From Vitrella brassicaformis (lineage: Eukaryota; Sar; Vitrellaceae): DNA of 45,462 nucleotides. Shown piece by piece: positions 23,222 through 33,266 of the stretch. Position 1 is the stretch's first letter, and each line of letters begins with the position of its first letter. The translations under genes and the position numbers were made by a program. The stretch is from the NCBI GenBank assembly GCA_001179505.1, contig CDMY01000567.1, positions 1 to 45,462 on the forward strand, in the 5' to 3' direction. The notes beneath the pieces are model-generated. The model saw only the letters and a list, made by a program, of their open reading frames with translations, had not been told where the DNA came from and searched no databases.

Positions 23222-26200
23222 GTCCATACTGCGCCGTTTCCCACGCCCCTTATTCGCCTCAGCTGACTTGGTGAATCGTCTGCCGAAGGTGTCAAGTCCC
23301 GCCAGAGTGGCGTCCGTCGTGGAAATGGTCGTGCCATGGACAACGGCACTCAGCACCTCATAGCCGCCCGTCCCTCTGGCCGCCGATGACTTGATGAAGC
23401 CACCCATCACCGCCATGAAGCCCTGGAAGGCCTCACTGCCCTGGTCGTTCTGTGGTGTGATGCTGAGTGTCGTCTTGGCGAAGCACAGGTCGTGGTAGAA
23501 GGCCTTGACGGGGCAGTCGTCGAAGAGCGTGATGTCATCGATCCAGCCCGCCTTGAGAAAACCCAACTTGACATCCAACCTGACACACACAGATGGAGAG
23601 AGTCAGACACGCGGCCAGCGGATGAATGTCAATCAAACAACATGGGTTTTGCTTCCCGCCCACCAGATGAAGTAGTGCGGGTCTGCGTCGATGAAGGGGA
23701 TGCCGTCGGTGTCCTTGAGCAGCGACTCATCAAAGCGGTGAAGCAGCACAGCCAGGCGTGTGTCCTTGAGGCCATCTCGCAGCAGCACCTGACGAGGGAA
23801 GTCCATGGTGAAGCCGCCGACGTTGATCCGCCAGGGCTTGTCTGCTTGGGTGCTGCTGCCGTCTGCCGCGGGCATGATGTAGGTCAGCCAGAAGGAGAAG
23901 CGCTCCCGCACCTTGCCCACATCGGTAAACACCGCTCTGCCAACACGGAGAGGGAGATACGGAGGGCGATGCGGTATACCATCCTGTGTGTCTGTCTGTG
24001 TGTGTGTGAGTTGGGCCGCGTCTGTGCGTACTTACTTGTCATGCCAAAACTGTTCCGTAAGGACAAACTGGGTGGTGAGCACCGTGTAGACCAACTGAGC
24101 ACACACACGACAACAACACACAACGTGTTACACAGCGGCCACCACATCCACTCCACCGCTTCTTACCTCGTTGACGTAGTCCCCCCGGTGCTTATTGCCG
24201 TTACGCAGGATCTCAACCCACTTGTCCAGCTACACTCACCAACATGCAACACACCACAATACAGTACATATGGATAGATAAGGAAGGTACACACAGCTGG
24301 CCATACCTTGGCTAAGATGGTGTTGACATTGTGCTCCTCGAAGGCGTCGGGGTAGTTCAGGTGGGCATCCCGCAACTGCACAGGGGCCACATCAGCCAAC
24401 GCCCCTACACACACACACACACACACACACGGGGGAAAGGAGTGCGTGTGCGCGAGTGTGTGTGTGTGTCTGGATGTCTGGATGGATGGATGGATCAGCC
24501 AGTTCCCGACCGAGTGCGTGTGCGGCGGCGAGCAGTGCTCGGAGGTCGGTCTCGGGCTGCTGCTGTACATCTGTGGGATCCATGGGCTCCTCCCTCTCCC
24601 CCTCGTCGAACATCTGCGGCAGGCCAAGGCCGTCCGGGAACCCACCATCATCAAAGAAGAAACCGCCGTACACACTACACACACACGAACCGACCGAGCC
24701 AATGGGCACAAAGGAAGTGAGGCCACAAGTAAGTGTGTGTCTGTGTGTGTGCTCTGTCTGTGCTCAGTTTGTCCTCACCGCTTGGCTTGGGGGCCCTCGT
24801 CGCCCTCCTCCTCCCCCTGGTCGACGTCTCTGTATCTCTTGCGCCCCTTGTCTACGTCGTCCATCTGCTCGTCACCGTCGCCCTCCTCACCCTCGGCTGC
24901 GTCATGCTCCGCCTCCTCGCCGTTGGCCTCACCATCGCCTTGGCCGTCTTCGCCATCATCGCTCAGGTGCGTGAGGGCCAGCTTGATGCTCAGCAGCAAC
25001 CTCTCGCCAGGACCCTACACACACACACACACACAGAGACGCACAATTGGTGTCGGTCGTTGACCTCTTTCTCCATCCATCCATCCATCCATCTCACGTC
25101 GGGTGCGAAGATAGCGTCAGCGGTGTGTTTGCCGCCGGCCTTGAGTGCCAGTGCCATGGCGTGGAGGGACGCTGCCTTGAGAGGGTGGTGGACGGCACAC
25201 TCGCTTGTGGCGTCAAACAGGCTGAAGCTCGACTCCTGCAGACCTGCCCGCAGCTCGTCGCTGAGCGTGGCGGCCTCCTCACTGTCCTCGCCCTCCGGAC
25301 CGCCGAGACGCATCGGACCGAACATCTGCAGGTCAGAGACACAGCGGAAATGGCCGACCGTCAGAGCCACATGTATGTGATGTGGCTGGCTGGGTGACCT
25401 GCATGAACTCCTCGCACGCCTTGGCGGTCTGTGCGACCTTGTCGCCGGCTGCCTGCTGCACCTCCGACAGATCCTCAACATCCTCCTCACCGATCTCGAG
25501 GGCAAGCTTGGCCTGCTCCACACAGCTGAGCAGAGCAGCAACCAACACGCACACACACACACACACACAGAGAGAGAGAGACACACACACACACACAGAC
25601 ACACAGACATGAAGGTGCGCACACGCGATCTCTTTGCCGTTTGTTTGTGTCTCTTTCCCAGGTCCCGCGCCTCACTTCGTCCAGCATTGGCAGATGACCT
25701 GGCCGCTCTCCCGCAAGAACGCAACCACAGCAGGCTGCTCCAGGGGCGGCGTCAGCTGGCTGGGGCTGCCACCACCACCGGCAGCGGCAGCAGCAGCAGG
25801 TAGCTCTGCAACCGCTGCTGCTGCCCCCGGCAAACCAGCAGCAGCAGCAGCAGCAGCGGCAGGAGGAGGACACGCCCCGTCGCTGGGGTGTCCGCTGCTG
25901 GCCTGCCCACTGCTGTTGTGTCCGTCGTCTTGCTCCGCCTGCCTTTGATGCAGGGCCAGCTCGCGGCCACGTCGGTGGATGCCGCGGACCAGATATCGCC
26001 ACGAACGGTACACGGGGCCATCCTGCACACAGACAGACAGACAGACACATGGGTGAGAAGAGCGGGTGGATGGCTGGGAGGGGTGGTGGCAGCGTACGAT
26101 GTTATCTTGTTTGAGTGCGGCGCATAGGTCTTTGGTGAGTGTGGAGTCGGCTATCCAGGCCAAGTGGCACTTGCACAGGAAAACTCGCCACAACACATCC

Positions 26201-29200
26201 CACAGCTGCACAAACACAAACCAGACAAACACAGAGAGAGAGGGAGAGAGGGGGAGAGAGGTGAGGGCCGGTGTGGGGTGGGTGAAGGGTTGGTGGCTGG
26301 GCTGTGGGTTATGCTGGACGCTCACTTGACTCACGTACGTGTAGCAATATGTGTGTCTGTTCGGGGCAGTGGCCGTCTCGTGCGAGGTGTGGCACCAGCA
26401 CTGCCACCACCTGATGCAGACTCTTGAGCGCATGGTCGTTGGGCACCTGACCCATCGCATGATGTGATGAGTGAGTGGATTGGGCTGTGGTGTGTCCGTC
26501 GCCCGCCGCTCTGCTAACTCACTCACCTTCTTGCCGCCTCCGACGAGTTCGTCAACCATGGCCCGCAGCAGACGCCAAATCTCAATCTGCACCCACCCAC
26601 CCACCCATACCATCAGAAAGAGGAGATAATTGCCCATTCGTTGCAGCCAGGCAGACACCTGCTGACCGACCGGCGTGACAACGGGGTGCTGATCCTCCAC
26701 CGCTGGCCAGTGCTGCCAGCCCACACACACACACAGAGAAAGAGGGAGAGAGAGAGAGAGAGAGCGGTCACATGACAACCTTCGCACAGTTATTTCTTGT
26801 GTAAAGGTACATGTGGTGTGGTGTGGTATGATGTGTGTGTGAGCGTACGTCGCGACAGGCCGCCTGGTCGTTGCTGTCGAAGTATTCGGCGCTAGTGAGA
26901 TATGCAGACGCCATCTGCACACACAGACACACAGACAGCAATGAGAATGAGTATTCCCTCGGTCATCCAGCCCCCCTTGTTGGTTTGGTCGAATAGCTGG
27001 CTGACCTCTATGTGTATGGCCTTGACGGCTGAGGGATCCTCACTGCCGAGTTGTTGAGCCACCAGGGGCCCCACGATGTGGAACACAGCAGCCGCTGCGC
27101 ACACAAAACACAAGACAAAACAAGACATGGGCGTCAGCAAATCTGTCAACAAACTTGTTGTTGTCTAACCTTCGAGTTCTCTGAGGGCATGGAGGGCGAT
27201 GAGCGACAAGAGGGTCATCTCGGGCGCGCCAGGCTCCTGCACACACACAGCAAGTGTGTGTTACCCACTATGCACCCCACCCACCCTGGTGTGCACGGGT
27301 GCGAGGTGCAATGCATAGCTCACCTCTTTCGCTACGGTGGCATCACAGGCGTCAGCGGCCAGGTCCATCATCTGCCCCACCGCACCACGGGCAAGCGCCG
27401 CGTTCTGACGCTCAAGCAGAGAGACAAAAGGAGAGGGATCACACGCACACGGACGGCGGATGGTGCCGTGTGTCGCTCAGCTCACCTGATGGTCGCGGTG
27501 CCACTCCCCATTGTGAACAGAGAGGTTCAGGGCGGCCGGCACGCAGGCCTCGAGGACCTCCCGACGCAACGCTGGGCAAACCAAGCGCAGGCGGGCATGG
27601 TGCGTGTGAGTGTCACCCACACACACCCGGCCGGCCCTTCACCTTCCGGGCGCCCCTCGTCGTTGATGAGCGGGGTCAGGTGTTCGAAGGCCATCTCCAA
27701 CATACGACCTGCAGAAAGGATGTGCAGACAAGGGAGAGAGGGAGGGAGGGAAGCAATGCATTCACTTATACGAAGGAGAGAGGACAGACAGTCCACCGTG
27801 CCATGCCCGATCTGACCCACCTCTGAGTCGTGTGTCAGGGTCCTCCTGGTCGTCATCGTCGTCCATCAAGCCACCCAGGGGGCCCGACACATGGCCGCAC
27901 GACGACACACACACACCCAACTCCTACACACGCGCACATGCATCATGGTTTTTGGCAGGGTTGGGGAGAGGCAGGGGCTCTGTGTGTGTGTGTGTGTGTG
28001 GCTGTGGGGGTGTGTACTTTTGCGATAGCCCTCTGACGCATCCTGGTTTGCTCTGACACGTCGCCATCCGACTCGACCGACTCGACAACCCCCTCACGCA
28101 CGCGACGCAACACGATCTCAAACAGGGTGGCCGCCACTGCACACACACACACACACACACACGCCGACCAACCGCACATGTGCGGCATCCAAGCAATGCG
28201 ACTCGCTTGTCGTCCGTCCGTGTGTGCGTACGTGCAGGTGGCCCCGTTTTGAGCAGCTCCTCCAGCAGCACAGCTCGTGGGCGGCACTGGGGAACGAACG
28301 AACCAGAGAGAGAGAGAGGAGAGGAGGAGCGACACATAGACACACAGCAGCAACACCGTCTGCCAGTTAACATATTGCTCCTGCTTCATTCCCTCGCTCA
28401 CATCGAGCAACGCATCCGTCCCCTCGACAATCGGTAGATCGGTGTCGCCGAGGTCTCGATAGAGCTCTGCGGTGCGGTCGAGCGCCTCCTCGCCGTCATC
28501 CTCATCCTCCTGGTCACCGAAGTGCTTGGCCTGCAGGTGGCGACAGAGGGCCGTGGTGGCCTCGATCCACTGGCCGTAGTCGCCCTGTGGATCGGGGTTA
28601 GGGTTAGTCTTGACCCTCTCGTAGACGCTCTGCCACACAGAGATCTCGAAATCGATGTAGGTGGTGAGAACGCGTTGCACCAGTGCCACGTGGTCCTGCA
28701 GTGTAGTGCAACACCAGTCATGCACAGGCCAATTGACATGATGGTCCCCGTGCCTGACTCACTGACCTTATTGGTGTTGATGTGTCTGAGTGTGCGGTCG
28801 TCGAGCTCTTTGTACATGCCCACCACCAGCTGCGACGCCAGGCTGCTCTCGCCACCATCCACACAACGACCTGTCAGTACAACAGCCAAGCAGACAGGGC
28901 GTCGAGCAAGCGATCCCGAAGCTGTGGTGGATCCACCTCCAGAACCCCATACGCCTCACCCACACGAAACTCGCTCTCGCTGCACAAATGAATGACATGC
29001 ACACATGTCTTCCTTTGTGCGGTGAGTGAGTGACGGTGCAGCCAGGCCTTGTCCCGCCGTACTTGGCCGCAGCTCTGAGCAGTCCGCGGATGAGCCCCAA
29101 ACACCCACATCGCGCCTGCAGTACACACCACGGCTGGCTACCCGACGGTGCAGTGCTTCCCCTCCCACTAAGGTGTACTTTGTTTGAGTTGGCAGCGTTG

Positions 29201-29896
29201 TCCTGGATGCGCCGGAGCGCCTGTCGACCGATTCGTAGGGCGGAGTGCACGGCCTCCACGCCAACTGATGGATTGATGGATGGATGGATGGATCAGACAC
29301 ATCACACCGCACAAGAACCCACATACTCTGACGTGATGACTGACACGTGTGTGTGTGTGTGCGTGTGTGTCTGTGGTTATGGGGTCATTCGTACGTTGGT
29401 ATTTGTATGCCATCGACAGGGTGGCCTCTGCGAGCAGCCCGCTGGTATCGACATAGCTGTCGCCCTTGAGCACACCCAACGCCTGCTGGTAGACCTCCAA
29501 CGCCTCCTCGGCTGAAGGGAGGAAGCAAGCAGCACATGGACAACGATACTAATGGTTGGTGAATGCCTGCCTACCTAAGAGTTCGCCCAACTGCACTGTA
29601 GACGTGATCTCCTCAGCCGCAACGCGCTGGTCCCAATGCCGCCTGCGGCCTAATGACTTAGGGCCGACGGCGCCGTTAACCGGAAGCCGTCGGCGTAGGA
29701 CATAGATACATCTCGACGTGACAAAAAAAAAACTCACTGAGTAGTTCCTAAACCCTAGGCTCATAACCTCAAACCCTAACCCTAAGCCTTTCGTGATCGA
29801 CAAAGGCCACGGGTGCGAGCTGAGCTTACGATTGGAACGAATGTTCTGAGTCGTTGTTCCTTGGGAGATTAGAGGAGAATGTGGAGTGCGACCCAT
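21246..29896 (-). CDS. Giant helical-BTB(T1)-TLDc-TLDc protein, about 36 exons
   Basis: Starting at exon 29642-29575, 36 minus-strand exons chain in matching phase down to the stop at 21246, giving about 1,783 residues. The 5' start is uncertain; an ATG at 29896 is in frame with the first secure exon. Order: residues 1-1050 mostly helical, unrecognised (e.g. EEALEVYQQALGVLKGD), with acidic low-complexity inserts and an Ala/Gly run; residues about 1080-1150 a KCTD-type BTB/T1 domain (INVGGFTMDFPRQ, DTDGIPFIDADPHYFIW); about 1335-1560 TLDc domain 1 (SSQHGWSHEALLDRV, GGRLWLG, LEVYE); about 1590-1770 TLDc domain 2 (DGWKYPTMLAKVG, GGRLWLG, MEVYT). TLDc proteins (OXR1, TBC1D24, NCOA7) act in oxidative-stress defence and V-ATPase regulation; T1 domains oligomerise. 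A two-gene reading (helical gene plus BTB-TLDc gene) cannot be excluded since a Met lies just before the BTB, but the phases are continuous across it. Confidence 0.75.
29663..29694. repeat. Perfect 9-bp hairpin arms
   Basis: gccgacggc at 29663-29671 and its exact reverse complement gccgtcggc at 29686-29694 enclose a 14-base loop. It lies at the 5' edge of the giant minus-strand gene, upstream of its first secure exon. Confidence 0.7.
29748..29788. repeat. Telomere-like CCCTAA/CCCTAAA words
   Basis: Within 41 bases occur taaaccctagg and aaaccctaaccctaag. These match plant- and apicomplexan-type telomere units (TTTAGGG/TTAGGG complement) but are only two or three degenerate units. A run of ten A precedes them at 29723. 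They could be an interstitial telomeric trace, the tail of an inserted element, or chance. Confidence 0.55.
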
Positions 29897-29963
29897 ACGG
29901 CATGCACTCGGCGCTCAGAGGAGTGATCGTCTGAGCCTCTCGTGCTCCCTCAGCGGTTTCAGA

Positions 29964-31104
29964 ATGTCTGGCGCTGGCTCACCGCCGACAGACAACAGTT
30001 TCCCATCGACTGGTACAGAAGCACCGCACACAACCGACAATCAGTCATTGTGCTTGACTCGCTCTCGCTCACTGAGGTTTCCTGTGGGCCGTGTTGGCAT
30101 TCAGTTGGTGTGCTGGGCTGTGCCCCGACGTGCCGACGACGACGCGGATCAGCATGACGTCACCGCCGAGCCAGCCAANNNNNNNNNNNNNNNNNNNNNN
30201 NNNNNNNNNNNNNNNNNNNNNNNNNNNNNNNNNNNNNNNNNNNNNNNNNNNNNNNNNNNNNNNNNNNNNNNNNNNNNNNNNNNNNNNNNNNNNNNNNNNN
30301 NNNNNNNNNNNNNNNNNNNNNNNNNNNNNNNNNNNNNNNNNNNNNNNNNNNNNNNNNNNNNNNNNNNNNNNNNNNNNNNNNNNNNNNNNNNNNNNNNNNN
30401 NNNNNNNNNNNNNNNNNNNNNNNNNNNNNNNNNNNNNNNNNNNNNNNNNNNNNNNNNNNNNNNNNNNNNNNNNNNNNNACGCTCTGCAGATTTGGTGCGA
30501 CGACACCGGGTGCATCGTGTGCGGCAGCAACAAGGGGCCGCCAACCATCATGCTGTGTAAAAGATGCGACAGCGGCTTCCATTCATCCGCCATGCGTCCC
30601 GGTGGAGCACAGGCTGACCGCCGTGCCCGAGGAAAACTGGTGGTGCCCCACATGCACGTAAGAAAATGGATGCCACTCTTCAACGACGACGTGCAAGCTT
30701 TCTTCCGATTGCACTATGATCAGACCCCATGGCGCTGCCAGCCCCTCGTTCGTCGTCACACTCGACCCGCCAGGTTGCTTCAGGCGCCCTCCCAATCTGT
30801 ACTTGGCTGGCGAGCCCTTACACGCGGGGCTGGTGACGTCGCTGTTCTCGCAATCAGCGATATCCCGATTAGCCGTCAGGGGCAGCATGGGATGTGTGGA
30901 TCACTGCCGTTGGACTGTGCGCCTGAAGATCCGTCAGCTGAGGCGTTTGGCCTTCTGAGTTGTGTGGAGAAGAGGCGGCGGACGAGGAGTTCGCTGTCGG
31001 TACCCGTCGCTCACAGTGACGTGCCGTTTACTGCCGACGGACCGGTGGAGGACGAAACGGATGAAGAGGATGAGACAGTTCAGCATGCGGGGATACCCAG
31101 ATAG
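29964..31104 (+). pseudogene. PHD-finger gene, split by a gap and with a frame break inside the zinc finger
   Basis: An ATG at 29964 opens a Ser/Thr/Pro-rich stretch that runs into the N gap. After the gap the frame reads CIVCGSNKGPPTIMLCKRC then DSGFH, the first five zinc ligands of a PHD finger (C-x2-C, C-x2-C, H). The remaining ligands are present but in the next frame: PPC, then EENWWCPTC just before a GT donor at about 30658. PHD fingers bind histone tails in the nucleus. Four extra bases (near 30583-30586) would account for the shift and restore H-x2-C spacing. Downstream the frame stays open to 31104 with an acidic end (VEDETDEEDE), but coding in that stretch is uncertain. It may be a pseudogene or an assembly error next to the gap. 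Confidence 0.55.
30179..30478. other. Assembly gap of exactly 300 N
   Basis: The block has the same length as the gap at 11135-11434. It interrupts the PHD-finger gene, so an unknown part of that gene is missing. Confidence 0.95.
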
Positions 31105-31238
31105 CATCGATTAAATATGTTTTTCTCTATGTGTGCACACAAAATACATGCATGTGTCGATCGGGTGCGCCATGGGAGCTGGCGTTTTGCATTTGACGAG
31201 CTGCCAAGGCAAGGATAAGTAGAGCTCGACGTGTGGAT

Positions 31239-31285
31239 TCAGCCGGGCCACGCCCACCAACCTGAGGTGGGCGGGGCCCGGCTGA
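31239..31285. repeat. Strong stem-loop, 20-bp arms with 7-base loop
   Basis: Arms 31239-31258 and 31266-31285 (tcagccgggccacgcccacc and its near reverse complement) pair along 20 bases with one mismatch and a 7-base loop. The arms are very GC-rich. It is placed about 130 bases after the end of the PHD frame and lies in no recognised gene. It may be a transcription-end structure, an RNA gene fragment, or the centre of a foldback element. Confidence 0.85.
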
Positions 31286-31373
31286 GCCTCCATGCATGTC
31301 TCATCCTCTTCATAATGCTATTCCCCAGACAGTTTGACTTGAATAGAGAAGCAGTGCGTGTCTGCTTTCGCGG

Positions 31374-31504
31374 GTCTGTCCATGATGGTAGTGTTATACA
31401 TAGTGGCGTGTCTTGTGTGTCTGAATAAACAGCTCTCGTGTCTGTTCATGATGTTGTTACTGTGCATGCTGACTTGTCTTGTGTCTCTGAATAGACGGCT
31501 CTTT
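31374..31504. repeat. Degenerate tandem repeat, about 65 bp period, two units
   Basis: Units at about 31374-31437 and 31438-31504 share gtctgt.catgatg, the segment cttgtgt.tctgaata.ac and .gctct. A shorter partial unit may precede at 31335. One unit contains AATAAA, which could act as a polyadenylation signal. No coding function seen. Confidence 0.7.
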
Positions 31505-31586
31505 TGAAAGGCTGTCGACGCTTCATGTATTGCATGCCCCTCGAGGTTCCGGTGGCGTGTTCCCGGCGTATGGTGCTTTCCTTCCG

Positions 31587-32003
31587 CTATTCTTCCCCGA
31601 ACCCTAGACCTTCGTGCTCGATCTGCACACAACACACAACATTCACACCACGATTATACAGAATGCGATGCGACGGCCGTGCACATCCATCCATCCATTC
31701 ATCGACACACACTTTGCTCTTGAGGTCTCTATTGATGGAGAGGTACGTGAGCAGCTCCTTGAGCCACTCGAGGGGGTCATCCCGCCGCTCCTCGCACCAC
31801 TGCCAGGCCGCCTCGGCAACGGCGCTGTCCGACGACAGCAGACCGTGCAGGGCCTGCACACATCATCACACACACACACACAGCCATGCGATGGACAGAC
31901 AAATACAGACGGTGAGGAGCGGAGAGGCTCGCTTTGGTGTGTGAGGCGTCATTACCGTGGAAACATTGAAGTCTCTCGCTTTGTTTTCCATCGCAATATC
32001 CAT
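31587..32003 (-). CDS. Small 74-aa protein, unrecognised
   Basis: Three minus-strand exons (32003-31956, 31853-31713, 31622-31587) join in phase 0 at both introns and give 75 codons including the stop. It begins MDIAMENKARDFNVST and carries one amphipathic region EAAWQWCEERRDDPLEWLKE. Both introns have good GT and CAG ends, and the acceptors follow (TG)n runs as elsewhere in the window. No family was recognised. Because the protein is so short, the model depends on splice phase and composition alone; the middle exon is the best supported part. Confidence 0.55.
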
Positions 32004-32294
32004 CGATCTGGGGGGAGAGAGAATCGAGGAGTGTGCGAGCCTGCTGCCGAGATTCGTTTCACGAACTGATTTGCCCGGAATGAACTACTGCAGGGGAACA
32101 GGGCAGGCATGCATCAGATCCTTTCCTTCTCGCAGCCTGGTTGTTCTGGAGAGGGCCCCTGATGTTTTTTTCTCTCGAGAAATAGCTTCATCGCACCTTT
32201 GAGAACGAACGTATTCAGGTGAGGCCAGAGCTCACCCGCCAGCTGAGCGCCTGCACTCATTCATTCATCTGCTGTGGACGTGTGGTGTGTGCAG

Positions 32295-33227
32295 ATGGCT
32301 GGCACGACCGGCACATCGTTTCGCCGACCAACCAACGTCAAGTGCCAGGTGGCTGATGGTGGATTGATGGACATGGATAACGCTGACGGCCCGGCCGCCG
32401 CTGCAGCTGCAGGTCACACCCGCCACCGTTGCACGCACACCGGATGGGATGTGGGTGTGTGGTGTGGTGTTGCTGGTGCGTGTTGTGCAGGTGTGCAGGG
32501 CGGCGCGGCGAATGGCACTGTTAGCTTGCGTGACGTCATAGATCAGCTCGACTCGGTGAGGAAGGGAGGGAGAGAGGACGTTTCGCCACACACGGTGCAT
32601 TGCTCCGTTCTGCTCTGCTCTGCAGATGACATCTCAGATGGTCGCGTGCACAGAGGCGGCGAAACTCAGGGCCTCACACCTCGATGACAATACAGAGGTC
32701 ACCACGGGAAGAGAAAACAGAAATTCATTGAACCGCGCATCAGCACTCATTGGGTGTGTTTCTCTGTCTGCAGGATCGTGGCCGGCTGGCGGATGCGCTC
32801 AAGACCTTCACCGACGCCCACTCCACGCTTCGCAACGAGCTGACGCACATCCTCACCGAGAGACTCGTAAGGCCGGCATAAACGCCACAATAGCTCTCAA
32901 AAGCGGATGAGTCCATCCCTCTCTCTGTTGTCGTGTGTGTGTATGAGGTCAGACATTGCCTGCGCCTCGTTACAAGGTCGGCACTCGTGTGTCGGTGGCG
33001 GTCGAGGAAAGGAGGGGCGACTCTGTGTGGGTGACGGCCGCTGTGTACGACGGAGGAGACCAATGGCGGCACTGTGGTGTTCATGCGGGAGGTGGAGGGG
33101 AGGGAGGAGGAGCTCAAGCCGGTCACCGTACCGCACCGGACCAAGCCACCACCCCATCACAACCAAGACCTAGTAGGCAAATACACGACAGTCACACGTG
33201 CGTTGGACCTCCAGTGCGGATGCCTCA

Positions 33228-33266
<39 letters not shown>

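Noticed and set aside
24440-24480. (TG)n and (CATC)n-rich open frames near 24.4 kb
   Set aside because: They are introns of the minus-strand giant gene; long CVCVCV or HTHTHT frames here and elsewhere come from TG/CA repeats.
25770-25860. Poly-Ala coding as a possible repeat-expansion tract
   Set aside because: The (GCA/GCT)n run is in frame in an exon of the giant gene and is a normal low-complexity insert; no evidence of expansion from one sequence.
28560-28620. Telomere-like ggttagggttag inside the giant gene
   Set aside because: It lies in a well-supported exon (KTNPNPDP on the minus strand) and is only two units, so it is most simply coding sequence.
28875-28959. Open stretch VDPPQLRDRLLDALSAWLLY as an exon of the giant gene
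   Set aside because: Treating it as part of an intron (28959 to 28871) keeps phase, while including it meets a stop codon. It might still be a rarely used alternative exon.
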